64,000 bases of DNA from Brevundimonas denitrificans (GTDB lineage: Bacteria; Pseudomonadota; Alphaproteobacteria; Caulobacterales; Caulobacteraceae): NCBI RefSeq assembly GCF_030160755.1, contig NZ_BSOY01000004.1:1-64000 (forward strand), written 5' to 3'. Below, one piece after another: positions 8,754 through 18,780 of this stretch; within the stretch, counting starts at the first letter, position 1, and the number at the start of each line of letters is the position of its first letter. The translations under genes and the position numbers were made by a program. The notes beneath the pieces are model-generated. The model did no database searches. It saw nothing but the letters and a program-made list of their open reading frames with translations, and was not told the DNA's origin.

Positions 8754-9332
8754 ATGGAAGCGCGAACCGCCGGGATGCCCGGACAGCGACTGTCTTTGCA
8801 GCGCCACGCCGACTCCGCCGGAGAGGCGGCGTCCCGCGTCGAGGCGACCGCGCGGCGTCCACAGCATGGCCGCCTCGCCCTGCGGTATGTGATCCATGCC
8901 CTTGCGGACGATCTCCGCCTGCCGCCGATCGCGGACTCGAGCCGGGTCGATGGCCTGTGGCGGCACACCTGCCTTGAAGCCTTTATCCGGACGCCGACGG
9001 GCGACGGCTATTTCGAGATCAACCTGTCCCCCTCGACCCGGTGGGCGGCCTATCGGTTCGACGGCTATCGTGAGGGCATGGCGAACCTCGAAATGTCAGC
9101 GCCCCTGATTGAAAGCCGCGCCTGGCCCGATCGTTACGAACTGGAGGCGCTGATCGATCTGGGCGGCCTGCCGGACCTGGCGCGATCCGACTGGCGACTC
9201 GGGCTGTCCGCTGTCATCGAGGACGCGGACGGCGACAAGGCGTGGTGGGCCCTGGCCCATCCGCCGGGCCAGCCGGACTTCCATCACGCCGCCGCCTTCG
9301 CCTTCGACCTGCCCGCCATGGAGCGCCCATGA
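8754..9332 (+). CDS. DOMON-like domain protein
   Basis: This 192-residue protein resembles the DOMON-like group related to a domain fused to some MurB proteins. The core reads LRYVI (about 43), then DGLWRHTCLEAFI, FEINLSPS.RWAAY, and a C-terminal part ending in DFHHAAAFAFDL. DOMON folds bind haem or sugars in other families; the ligand here is unknown. There is no signal peptide or membrane helix, so it is probably cytoplasmic. Start ATG 8754 is used; ATG 8775 would remove seven residues. Its stop overlaps the start of the next gene (ATGA), which codes for a predicted muramidase, and this suggests a link to cell wall sugars. Confidence 0.8.
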   Translation: MEARTAGMPGQRLSLQRHADSAGEAASRVEATARRPQHGRLALRYVIHALADDLRLPPIADSSRVDGLWRHTCLEAFIRTPTGDGYFEINLSPSTRWAAYRFDGYREGMANLEMSAPLIESRAWPDRYELEALIDLGGLPDLARSDWRLGLSAVIEDADGDKAWWALAHPPGQPDFHHAAAFAFDLPAMERP

Positions 9333-10531
9333 AATTCGGCATCGACCGCCTGTTGTCCGAGCCTGAGCTGCGCGCGGCGTTGCAGGGCAGGCGCGTGGCC
9401 CTGCTGGGCCATCCGGCCTCGGTGACGGCGGACCTGACGCATTCGCTGGACGCGCTGATGGCGTGCGACGACCTGAACGTGACGGCGGCGTTCGGGCCGC
9501 AGCACGGGATGCGGGGCGACCTGCAGGACAATATGATGGAGTCGCCGGACTTCACCGATCCGCGGCACGGCATTCCGGTGTTCAGCCTGTACGGCGAAGT
9601 GCGGCGACCGAGCGGTCAGGCGATGGGGACGTTCGACGTCCTGCTGGTCGACATGCAGGACCTGGGCTGCCGCATCTACACCTTCGTGACGACCCTGCTC
9701 TACGTGCTGGAGGAGTCGGCGAAGCACGGCAAGGCGGTGTGGGTGCTGGACCGGCCCAATCCCGCGGGCCGGCCGGTCGAGGGCACGACCCTGCTGCCGG
9801 GCTGGGAGAGCTTCGTCGGGGCCGGGCCGATGCCGATGCGGCACGGCATGACCCTGGGCGAGATGGGCCGGTGGTTCATCGACCACTTCAAGCTGGACGT
9901 CGAATACCGCGTCATCGAGATGCAGGGCTGGGCGCCCGATCACGGGCCGGGCTTCGGCTGGCCGATCGGGGAGCGCAGCTGGATCAACCCCAGCCCGAAC
10001 GCCGCGAACCTGAGCATGGCGCGCGCCTATGCCGGGACGGTGATGCTGGAGGGGACGACCCTCTCGGAGGGCCGCGGCACGACGCGGCCGCTGGAGCTTT
10101 TCGGCGCGCCGGACATCGACGCGCGGGCGGTGATTTCGGAGATGCAGGCGTTTGCGCCGCAGTGGGTGAAGGGCTGCGTCCTGCGCGACTGCTGGTTCGA
10201 GCCGACCTTCCACAAGCACGTGCACCAGCTGTGCAACGGGGTGCAGATCCACGTCGACGACCCGGCCTATGACCATGCGGCGTTCCGACCGTGGCGGCTG
10301 CAGGCGCTGGGCTTCAAGGCGATCCGGCGGCTGTATCCGGACTACGCCCTGTGGCGCGACTTCCCGTACGAATACGTCTTCGACAGACTGGCCATCGACG
10401 TGATCAACGGCGGGCCGGGGCTGCGCGATTGGGTCGACGACGCGGGGGCGACGCCGGCCGATCTGGAGACGCTGGCCGGGCCGGATGAGGCGGCCTGGGT
10501 TGAGCTGCGGCGGCCGTATTTGCTGTATTGA
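9329..10531 (+). CDS. DUF1343 family protein, NamZ-type exo-beta-N-acetylmuramidase
   Basis: This is a 400-residue protein of the DUF1343 (PF07075) family. Characterised members (B. subtilis NamZ/YbbC) remove N-acetylmuramic acid from the non-reducing ends of peptidoglycan fragments. Recognisable family segments are the N-terminal GHPASVT, FGPQHGMRG, SLYGEVRRP, VDMQDLGCRIYTF, DRPNPAGRP, and the C-terminal YEYVFDRLAIDVINGG. There is no evident signal peptide, so a cytoplasmic role in recycling is more likely than secretion. The start (ATG 9329) overlaps the stop of the DOMON-like gene by four bases, which implies coupling. Assignment of substrate is by family only. Confidence 0.88.
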   Translation: MKFGIDRLLSEPELRAALQGRRVALLGHPASVTADLTHSLDALMACDDLNVTAAFGPQHGMRGDLQDNMMESPDFTDPRHGIPVFSLYGEVRRPSGQAMGTFDVLLVDMQDLGCRIYTFVTTLLYVLEESAKHGKAVWVLDRPNPAGRPVEGTTLLPGWESFVGAGPMPMRHGMTLGEMGRWFIDHFKLDVEYRVIEMQGWAPDHGPGFGWPIGERSWINPSPNAANLSMARAYAGTVMLEGTTLSEGRGTTRPLELFGAPDIDARAVISEMQAFAPQWVKGCVLRDCWFEPTFHKHVHQLCNGVQIHVDDPAYDHAAFRPWRLQALGFKAIRRLYPDYALWRDFPYEYVFDRLAIDVINGGPGLRDWVDDAGATPADLETLAGPDEAAWVELRRPYLLY

Positions 10532-10544
10532 CGGTACACAATAT

Positions 10545-10576
10545 CCGCTCATCCCGGCTTTCGCCGGGATGAGCGG
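10545..10576. repeat. Perfect palindromic repeat, third copy of the local family
   Basis: The 14-base arms CCGCTCATCCCGGC / GCCGGGATGAGCGG are perfect around a TTTC loop. It shares its sequence with the units at 7262-7397. It sits between the convergent ends of the NamZ-like gene and the alpha/beta hydrolase gene and may act as a bidirectional terminator, although there is no T run. Confidence 0.85.
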
Positions 10577-10590
10577 AATTGAGTTAATCC

Positions 10591-11241
10591 TTACGCCGGC
10601 TTTTCCGCCAGCCGCTTGTCCAGATAGGCGCCGACGCGGGCTTCGACGGCGCCGATGTGGTCCTGCCAGAAATGGCTCGCGCCCTCTTCCAGCTCATAGT
10701 CGATGATGATGCCCTTCTGGGTGCGCAGCTTGTTGACCACGCGCTCGACCTCGACGGGCGGGACGACGGTGTCGTTGGCGCCGTGCAGGAACAGGCCCGA
10801 GGCGGGGCAGGGAGCCAGGAAGCTGAAGTCGTACATGTTCGAAGGCGGCGAAACCGAGATGAAGCCGTCCGTCTCGGGGCGGCGCATCAGCAGCTGCATG
10901 CCGATATAGGCGCCGAACTGATAGCCGGCGACCCAGGTCTGGGAGGCGCCCGGGTTGTTGGACTGGAGCCAGTCGAGGGCTGTGGCCGCGTCGGCCAGTT
11001 CGCCGATGCCGCTGTCGAACTCGCCCTGCGACTTGCCGACGCCGCGGCTGTTGTAGCGCAGCGTCGCGAAGCCGCGCTTCTGGAACAGCTGGTACAGGGT
11101 CACCGTGACCGGGTTGTTCATATGCCCGGCCGCCTTGGGGTGCGGATGCAGGATCAGGGCGATCGGCGCGTTCGGGCGCTTGCCCGGAGAGTAACGGCCT
11201 TCGATACGGCCAGAGGCGCCGGGCAGGATGACTTCAGGCAT
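10591..11241 (-). CDS. Alpha/beta hydrolase fold protein with Gln at the nucleophile position
   Basis: This 216-residue protein is of the small dienelactone-hydrolase-like type found in alphaproteobacteria. The strand-turn segments LILHPHP and LRYNSRGVGKSQGEF are present. The nucleophile elbow reads GYQFG (106-110), so Gln108 stands where Ser is expected. The other triad candidates remain: Asp157 in GANDTVVPP and His190 in EGASHFW. Enzymatic hydrolysis by the usual mechanism is therefore doubtful and the protein may bind rather than cut a substrate. No signal peptide. It is divergent from iscR across about 158 bases. Confidence 0.88.
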   Translation of the reverse strand: MPEVILPGASGRIEGRYSPGKRPNAPIALILHPHPKAAGHMNNPVTVTLYQLFQKRGFATLRYNSRGVGKSQGEFDSGIGELADAATALDWLQSNNPGASQTWVAGYQFGAYIGMQLLMRRPETDGFISVSPPSNMYDFSFLAPCPASGLFLHGANDTVVPPVEVERVVNKLRTQKGIIIDYELEEGASHFWQDHIGAVEARVGAYLDKRLAEKPA

Positions 11242-11288
11242 ATGCGGCGAATTCCGTGTTCAACTGTCGTTTCGCACCTGCGTAATAC

Positions 11289-11318
11289 TTGACCGCAGCG
11301 GTAGGACTTTCTAAGTCC
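11289..11318 (+). promoter_or_regulatory. Putative iscR/suf promoter with overlapping operator palindrome
   Basis: A sigma-70-like -35 TTGACC (11289-11294) and -10 TAAGTC (11312-11317) are separated by 17 bases. A perfect inverted repeat GGACTT-TCT-AAGTCC (11304-11318) overlaps the -10. Its position suits repression by IscR or another iron regulator. The start codon of iscR is about 80 bases downstream. Inferred from sequence only. Confidence 0.55.
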
Positions 11319-11399
11319 CGCGTGCGCGCCGACGCCTTTGCGAAGGCGCGGGTTCTAGCACAGGACCCTCGAAAAGCGCGCGATTTTTGAAGGTGCGCG

Positions 11400-11885
11400 A
11401 TGCGTCTGTCGACCAAGGGACGATACGCCGTGATGGCGATGGCCGATCTGGCCCGCAACGGGCAGGGCGAGGACGGGGTCCGCGCTGTCTCCCTGGCGGA
11501 GATCGCGACGCGCCAGGAGATTTCGCTGAGTTATCTGGAACAGCTGTTCGCCCGGCTGCGGAAGGGCGGACTGGTGCAGAGCGTGCGCGGCCCCGGCGGC
11601 GGCTACCGGCTGGCCAAGGGGGCGCATGAGACGGTGGTGGCCGAGATCGTGCTGGCCGTCGACGAGCCCATCCGCGCCACCCGCTGCATCGGCCATTCGT
11701 CGCCCAAGGGCTGCATGATGGCAGGCGAGCGCTGCATCACCCACAATCTGTGGGAGGATCTCGGCGACGAGATCCACCGCTATCTGGCCGGGGTGTCGCT
11801 TGAGGATGTGGTGATGAACCGCACCGGCGCGCGGCGCCGGGCGACGGCGGCGGAAGCCGGGACCGATATCGGAGTGGCGGCGTGA
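11400..11885 (+). CDS. iscR: Rrf2 family Fe-S regulator IscR
   Basis: This is a 161-residue transcription factor that senses iron-sulfur cluster status. The N-terminal winged helix-turn-helix begins MRLSTKGRYAVMAM and includes ISLSYLEQLF and RGPGGGYRLA. The cluster ligands are C96, C105, C112 and probably H115 (spacing C-x8-C-x6-C-x2-H), the wider spacing seen in alphaproteobacterial members. Its stop overlaps the GTG of the next gene (GTGA). It heads the SUF operon and very likely controls it. Confidence 0.95.
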   Translation: MRLSTKGRYAVMAMADLARNGQGEDGVRAVSLAEIATRQEISLSYLEQLFARLRKGGLVQSVRGPGGGYRLAKGAHETVVAEIVLAVDEPIRATRCIGHSSPKGCMMAGERCITHNLWEDLGDEIHRYLAGVSLEDVVMNRTGARRRATAAEAGTDIGVAA

Positions 11886-13023
11886 GCGGCGTTTATCTTG
11901 ACTACAATGCCTCGGGTCTGGTTCGGCCCGAGGTTCAGTCGGCGATGGCCGAGGCCCTGGCCGACGGCGGCAATCCCAATGCGGTCCACGCGGCCGGGCG
12001 GCGGGCGCGGGCGCGGGTCGAGACGGCGCTGGCGCGGGTGGCCGAACTGGTCGGGGCCGACCCGACGGCGGTGGTCTTCTCCAGCGGCGGTACGGAATCC
12101 AACGCCCAGGCCGTGGCCAGCGCCATCGCGGCCGGCTGCGAACGACTGATCGTCAGCGCCACCGAACATCCGTGCGTGGCCGAGGCGGCCAACGCCAGCG
12201 GCGTGCCGGTCGAGATCCTCCCGGTCGATGCGAACGGCGTGGTCGACCTGGCGTGGCTGGCGGTGACGCTGGGCCGGCCGGGCGGCCGGGCGCTGGTGGC
12301 CATCCATCATGCGAACAATGAGAGCGGCGTGATCCAGCCGATCGCCGAGGCGTCGCTGATGGTGCAGGCCGTCGGCGGCTGGCTGCACGTCGACGCGATC
12401 CAGACGGCGGGCAAGATCCCGGTCGATATGCGGGCGCTCGGCGCGGACACCCTGACCCTGTCGGCGCACAAGCTGGGCGGGCCGCAGGGCGTGGGCGCGC
12501 TGGTGTCCAAGGAGGGCACGCCCGTCATCCGCACCCTGCACGGGGCGGGTCAGGAGCGGGGGCTGCGCGCCGGTACGGAGAATGTGCCCGGCATCGCCGG
12601 CTTCGGCGTCGCGGCGGTCTGCGCCGCGCGCGACCTGTCTGAAGCCATGACCCATGCGGCCTGGCGCGACGCGGCCGAGGCGAGGGTCAAGGCGGCGGGC
12701 GCGACCATCATCGGCGGCGCGGTCGAGCGCCTGCCCAACACCCTGTTCATGGCCGTCGAGGGCTGGGACAGCCCGCAGCAGCTGATCACCCTCGACCTGC
12801 AGGGCGTCATGGTCTCGGCCGGCAGCGCCTGTTCCTCGGGCAAGACCCGGCCGTCCAAGGCGATCTCGGCCATGGGGCTGGACCACCTGGCCACCGGCGG
12901 GGTGCGGGTTTCGGGCGGCTGGGGCACGACCCGGGACGACTGGATGCGGTTCGCCGACGCCTGGGTCGAGGCCTGGGCCAAACAGCGCCAGCGTACCGCC
13001 GTGCGCGCGAAAGCCGAGGCCTG

Positions 13024-13024
<1 letters not shown>
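11882..13024 (+). CDS. Class V aminotransferase, NifS/IscS-like cysteine desulfurase
   Basis: This 380-residue PLP enzyme takes sulfur from L-cysteine. The PLP lysine is K197 in SAHKLGG and the catalytic Cys is C317 in the group I loop SAGSACSSG. The N-terminal YLDYNASG and [10 protein letters not shown] segments bind PLP and substrate. The start is GTG, overlapping the iscR stop. It precedes sufB, and a second, SufS-type desulfurase lies downstream in the same operon, so the operon holds two sulfur donors of different groups. It is shorter than IscS (about 400). Confidence 0.92.
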
Positions 13025-14486
<1,462 letters not shown>

Positions 14487-14490
<4 letters not shown>

Positions 14491-14942
14491 GGGCGGCGGC
14501 ACTCGCGCTTGGCGCGCTCATCACGGGCTGCACGACGGCGCCCGCGGAGGAACAGCCGCTGTCGGCGACCGAGCAGGCAGCCATGCTTGCGGCGATGCCG
14601 CGGGAAGATCGCGAGGCGTTCGAGCTTCTGATCTGGGCGCGTGACGCCGACTCCGGACCCATCGTGGCGAGGTTCAACGCCTGTATCGATCAGCGGACCG
14701 CCGGCGGCTCCGGCCGGGTGACGGCTTCCGATTTGGCTGGTGAAGCGCTCGACGCCTGTTTTCCCGTCGTCGAGCCTCTGATCCGGGGGGTCGCCATGCG
14801 CGTACCCGCCCTCGCGACGGGGGCGACCGGCGCCGATCTGAACAGCTGGGCGGACATACAGGCGAAGGAGCAGCGCGACGCGTTCCTGGCCGCCCTGACG
14901 ACACGCATAGAGGCGTCCCGCGCCAGTGAGGCCGACAAGTGA
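14487..14942 (+). CDS. Small predicted lipoprotein inside the suf operon
   Basis: This 151-residue protein begins with a short hydrophobic signal and a lipobox-like LITGC (Cys15), suggesting lipidation and export. The rest is mostly helical and acidic, with no family I recognise. Start GTG 14487 overlaps the sufB stop and its stop overlaps the GTG proposed for sufC, so it is translated with the suf genes. Its envelope location is odd for a cytosolic assembly pathway. Confidence 0.7.
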
Positions 14943-15736
14943 CGCGTCCCGATATCCATCAACCTTCGCCTGCCGCAGACAAAAAAATGCTCTCCATCTC
15001 CAACCTCCACGTCTCCGTCGGCGACAAGCCGATCCTCAAGGGCCTGACGCTCGACGTTCCGGCGGGCGAGGTGCACGCCATCATGGGGCCGAACGGGGCC
15101 GGCAAGTCGACGCTGGGCTACGCCGTGGCCGGACGGCCCGGCTATGAGGCGACGCAAGGCGGCGTCTCGTGGAAGGGCGAGGACCTGCTGGGTCTGGAGC
15201 CCGCCGAGCGGGCGGCGAAGGGCGTGTTCCTGTCGTTCCAGTATCCGATCGAGATTCCCGGCGTCCCGGCGCTGACCTTCGTGCGCACGGCGCTGAATGC
15301 CCAGAAGCGGGCGCGCGGCGAGGAGGAGGTCACGGCCCCCGCCTTCCTGAAGATGGTCAAGGCGGCGTCGACGGCGCTGAAGATGGATTTCGACATGCTC
15401 AAGCGGCCGCTCAACGTCGGCTTCTCGGGCGGCGAGAAGAAGCGGATGGAGATCCTGCAGATGGCCCTGCTGGAGCCGTCGCTGCTGATCCTCGACGAGA
15501 CGGACTCGGGCCTCGACATCGACGCCCTGCGGATCGTGGCCGAGGGGGTCAACGCCCTGCGCTCGCCCGACCGCGCCATGCTGGTGATCACCCACTATCA
15601 GCGGCTGCTGGACTACATCAAACCGGACCGGGTGCATGTGCTGGCCGGCGGGCGGATCGTGGCCTCGGGCGGGCCGGAACTGGCGCTGCAGCTGGAAGCC
15701 GAGGGCTACGACAAATATGCGATGGAGGCGGCGTGA
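14939..15736 (+). CDS. sufC: Fe-S cluster assembly ATPase SufC
   Basis: This ABC-type ATPase drives the SufBC2D complex. It contains Walker A GPNGAGKS, signature SGGEKKR, and Walker B LLILDETDSGLD. I chose GTG 14939 because a GAGG lies seven bases upstream and the GTGA overlap matches the rest of the operon (265 residues). ATG 14987, which gives the more common 249-residue protein starting MLSISNLHVSV, is the alternative. It is soluble and has no membrane domain. Confidence 0.96.
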   Translation: MTRPDIHQPSPAADKKMLSISNLHVSVGDKPILKGLTLDVPAGEVHAIMGPNGAGKSTLGYAVAGRPGYEATQGGVSWKGEDLLGLEPAERAAKGVFLSFQYPIEIPGVPALTFVRTALNAQKRARGEEEVTAPAFLKMVKAASTALKMDFDMLKRPLNVGFSGGEKKRMEILQMALLEPSLLILDETDSGLDIDALRIVAEGVNALRSPDRAMLVITHYQRLLDYIKPDRVHVLAGGRIVASGGPELALQLEAEGYDKYAMEAA

Positions 15737-16761
15737 ACGCCTTTCCGCTCATCGATCTGAAGGACGCCTCCAGCTTCCCCTCGCGCCGGGTCGAGGCGTG
15801 GAAATACTCCGACCTGCGCCGTCACCTGCGCGAGGCCCCCGCGCCTTCGCCGTCGGCGACGGTGCCGCTGGTCGGCGGCGGACCGTTCGAGGCCCTGGGC
15901 GGCGAGGCCATGGTGTTTGTCAACGGCCGGGCCGTGGGCGAGACCCAGATGATGGTCTCCGGAGACAAGATGGTGCGTCTGCGCCTGATCTCGCGGGCGC
16001 AGGGGACGGGTCATGCGCTGACGGCGCGGCTCTCGGTGCGGGCCGGGGCGAAGCTGCTGCTGCTGGAGAGCCATGAAGGGCACGGCTCGGCCTATGTCGC
16101 GCACAACCGGCTGGAGCTGGACGTGGCGCGGGGCGCCGAGGTGACCCGGATCGTGCTGACCGACGAGCCGGCGGATGCGATGTCGATCACCCAGGCGCAG
16201 GTGCGGGTCGAGGCGGGCGGGCTGTACCGCCAGACGATCCTGACGACCGGCGCGAAGCTGCAACGGCTCGAGACGCAGGTAACCCATCGGGCCAGAGGCG
16301 CGGATGTGCGGCTGGACGGGGTCTATGTGCTGTCGGGCGAGCGGCAGGCCGATCTGACCAGCGTGGTCGATCACGTGGCGGCGGACGGCGTCACCAGCCA
16401 GCTGACCAAGGGCGTGGTGCGCGACACGGCGCGCGGCGTTTTCCAGGGCAAGATCGTGGTCGAACGCGGGGCCGACGGGACGGATGCGCGGATGGGTCAC
16501 CACGCCCTGATCCTGGGCGAACGGGCCGAGATCGACGCCAAGCCGGAGCTGGAGATCTATGCCGACGACGTGCAGTGCGCGCACGGCAATACGGTGGGGA
16601 ATCTGGACGAGGCGGCGCTGTTCTACATGCAGCAGCGCGGGATCGCGGCGGACGAGGCGCGGGCGCTGCTGACCCAGGCCTTCCTGATCGAGGTCGTCGA
16701 CCGGATCGTACATGAAGGCGCGAGAGAGGTGGTGCGGGAATGGCTGACGGCTCGCCTGTGA
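15733..16761 (+). CDS. sufD: Fe-S cluster assembly protein SufD
   Basis: At 342 residues it is the partner of SufB in the scaffold. The N-terminal SRRVEAWKYSDL segment is characteristic, as is the C-terminal VQCAHGNTVGNLDE with the conserved His, followed by FYMQQRGI. Start GTG 15733 overlaps the sufC stop. It is shorter than E. coli SufD (423) at its N terminus, as usual in this group. Confidence 0.96.
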   Translation: MNAFPLIDLKDASSFPSRRVEAWKYSDLRRHLREAPAPSPSATVPLVGGGPFEALGGEAMVFVNGRAVGETQMMVSGDKMVRLRLISRAQGTGHALTARLSVRAGAKLLLLESHEGHGSAYVAHNRLELDVARGAEVTRIVLTDEPADAMSITQAQVRVEAGGLYRQTILTTGAKLQRLETQVTHRARGADVRLDGVYVLSGERQADLTSVVDHVAADGVTSQLTKGVVRDTARGVFQGKIVVERGADGTDARMGHHALILGERAEIDAKPELEIYADDVQCAHGNTVGNLDEAALFYMQQRGIAADEARALLTQAFLIEVVDRIVHEGAREVVREWLTARL

Positions 16762-17978
16762 CTCTCTTCGACCCCTACGCCGCCCGCGCGCAATTCCCGA
16801 TCCTGTCGCGACAGGTGAACGGGAAGCCGCTGGTCTATCTGGACTCGGCCGCCTCCGCGCAGAAGCCGCGGGCGGTGATCGACGCCATGACGGCGGCGAT
16901 GGAGGGCAGCTACGCCAACGTCCATCGCGGCCTGCACACCCTGGCCAATGAGACGACCGAGGCGTTCGAGGCGGCGCGCGACGGCGTGGCGCGGTTGCTG
17001 AACGCGGAGGCGTCGTCCAACATCGTCTGGACCAAGGGCGGGACCGAGGCGATCAATCTGGTCGCGTCCGGCCTCGGCCAGTCCATCCAGCCGGGCGACG
17101 AGATCATCGTCAGCCAGATGGAGCATCACTCCAACATCGTGCCCTGGCACATGCTGCGCGAGCGGCGCGGGGCGGTGCTGAGGTGGATCCCGGTGCTGGA
17201 CGACGGCTCGCTCGACATGGCGGCCTATGCGGACCTGCTGGGGACGAGGACGAAGGTCGTCGCCGTGACCCACATGTCCAATGTGCTGGGCACGATCAAT
17301 CCGGTGCGGGCCATCACGGAAATGGCCCACGCGGTCGGGGCGCAGGTGCTGATCGACGGCTGTCAGGGGGCGGTGCACGCGGCGCCGGACGTCCAGGCCA
17401 TCGGCTGCGACTTCTACGCCTTCACCGGCCACAAGCTGTACGGCCCGACGGGCGTCGGCGCGCTCTATGGAACCGTCGAGGCGCTGGAGGCCCTGCCGCC
17501 GTACCAGGGCGGCGGCGAGATGATCGAGACGGTCACCGAGGACGCGGTCCGCTATGCGCAACCGCCGCACCGGTTCGAGGCGGGCACGCCGCCGATCCTG
17601 GAGGCCATCGGCCTGGGCGCGGCGATCGAATGGCTGTCGCGCTTCGACCACGACGCCGTCGCGGCGCATGAGCGCGCGGTCTATGACCACGCCCTCGCGC
17701 GGCTGGACGGGCTGAACTGGCTGCGGGTCATCGGCGCGGCGGAGGGGAAGGGAGCCATCCTGACCTTCACCGTCGAGGGCGCCCACGCCCATGACATCGC
17801 CCAGGTGATGGACCGCTATGGCGTCGCCGTGCGCGCGGGCCTGCACTGCGCCGAGCCGCTGGCGAAACGATTTGGCCTGACGTCGAGCGCCCGCGCCAGC
17901 TTCGCCCTATATAACACCCTCGAGGACGCCGACGCCTTCGCCGACGCCCTGATCAAGGCCCGTGAGTTTTTCGCATGA
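16740..17978 (+). CDS. sufS: SufS-type cysteine desulfurase
   Basis: This 412-residue group II enzyme supplies sulfur to the Suf scaffold. The PLP lysine is in FTGHKLYGPTG and the catalytic Cys in RAGLHCAEPL, the short-loop form that normally needs a SufE or SufU acceptor; neither is in the window. ATG 16740 overlaps sufD by 22 bases. GTG 16758, overlapping the sufD stop, is an alternative start. Other marks are YLDSAASAQKP near the start and GGEMIE. Confidence 0.96.
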   Translation: MADGSPVTLFDPYAARAQFPILSRQVNGKPLVYLDSAASAQKPRAVIDAMTAAMEGSYANVHRGLHTLANETTEAFEAARDGVARLLNAEASSNIVWTKGGTEAINLVASGLGQSIQPGDEIIVSQMEHHSNIVPWHMLRERRGAVLRWIPVLDDGSLDMAAYADLLGTRTKVVAVTHMSNVLGTINPVRAITEMAHAVGAQVLIDGCQGAVHAAPDVQAIGCDFYAFTGHKLYGPTGVGALYGTVEALEALPPYQGGGEMIETVTEDAVRYAQPPHRFEAGTPPILEAIGLGAAIEWLSRFDHDAVAAHERAVYDHALARLDGLNWLRVIGAAEGKGAILTFTVEGAHAHDIAQVMDRYGVAVRAGLHCAEPLAKRFGLTSSARASFALYNTLEDADAFADALIKAREFFA

Positions 17979-18370
17979 GCGATCCGACGACCGAAAAGAC
18001 CGACAGCGCGGCCTTCGCCGAAGCCTGGGACGCGCCGCAGAAGAGCGCCCTGGCCCAGGCCGAGATCGACCGGATGACGGACGACATCATCGAGGCGCTG
18101 AAGTCGGTCTACGACCCGGAAATCCCGGTCGACATCTATGAACTGGGGCTGATCTACAAGGTCGACCTGTCCGACGATCGCGACGTGGTGGTCGAGATGA
18201 CCCTGACCGCGCCGGGCTGCCCCGTGGCCGGCGAGATGCCGATCTGGGTCGAGGAGGCGGTCAAGAAGGTCGAGGGCGTCCGGTCGGCGCGCGCGGAACT
18301 GACCTTCGATCCCCCGTGGGACGCGTCGAAGATGAGCGACGAGGCCAAGCTGGCCCTGAACATGTTCTGA
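17975..18370 (+). CDS. sufT: SUF system maturation protein SufT (MIP18/DUF59 family)
   Basis: This 131-residue protein has an acidic N-terminal extension, then SVYDPEIPVDIYELGLIY and LTAPGCPVAGEMP with the single conserved Cys of the MIP18 family. SufT-type proteins help mature Fe-S proteins when demand is high. It overlaps the sufS stop by four bases (ATGA) and the sufA start by one. Confidence 0.93.
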   Translation: MSDPTTEKTDSAAFAEAWDAPQKSALAQAEIDRMTDDIIEALKSVYDPEIPVDIYELGLIYKVDLSDDRDVVVEMTLTAPGCPVAGEMPIWVEEAVKKVEGVRSARAELTFDPPWDASKMSDEAKLALNMF

Positions 18371-18780
18371 TGGACCGTCCGATGACCGAACTTCAGACCA
18401 CGCCCCGCCCGCGCCGTCCGCGTCCCAAGGCCGTCAGCCTGACGGACGCCGCTGCGGAGCGCGTGCGCGACATCATGGCGAAAGCCGACAAGCCCTATGT
18501 CGCCCTGCGCGTCGGGGTGAAGAACGGCGGCTGCGCGGGGCAGGAATACACCTTCGCCTATGCCGAGACGATCGAGCCGCTGGACGAGGTGGTCGAGGAC
18601 AAGGGCGTCACGATCCTGATCGACCCCAAGGCCATCCTGTTCCTGATCGGCTCGGAGATCGACTACGAGACGACGAAGCTGGCGTCGAAATTCGTCTTCC
18701 GGAATCCGAACCAGACGGACGCCTGCGGCTGCGGCGAGAGCGTCACCATCATTCCCGCGAAGGCGCTGGAAGCCGACTGA
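18370..18780 (+). CDS. sufA: A-type Fe-S carrier SufA/IscA family
   Basis: This 136-residue carrier is predicted to deliver clusters to target enzymes. The three cluster Cys are present: one in KNGGCAGQEY and two in ACGCGESVTI at the C terminus. An Arg/Pro-rich N terminus precedes the domain. Start ATG 18370 forms TGATG with the sufT stop; ATG 18382 is the alternative. Its stop overlaps metN by one base, so the operon continues. Confidence 0.93.
   Translation: MDRPMTELQTTPRPRRPRPKAVSLTDAAAERVRDIMAKADKPYVALRVGVKNGGCAGQEYTFAYAETIEPLDEVVEDKGVTILIDPKAILFLIGSEIDYETTKLASKFVFRNPNQTDACGCGESVTIIPAKALEAD

Noticed and set aside
7406-8977. Plus-strand open frame of 523 codons opposite tyrS
   Set aside because: tyrS has all its motifs on the other strand and this frame does not resemble any protein.
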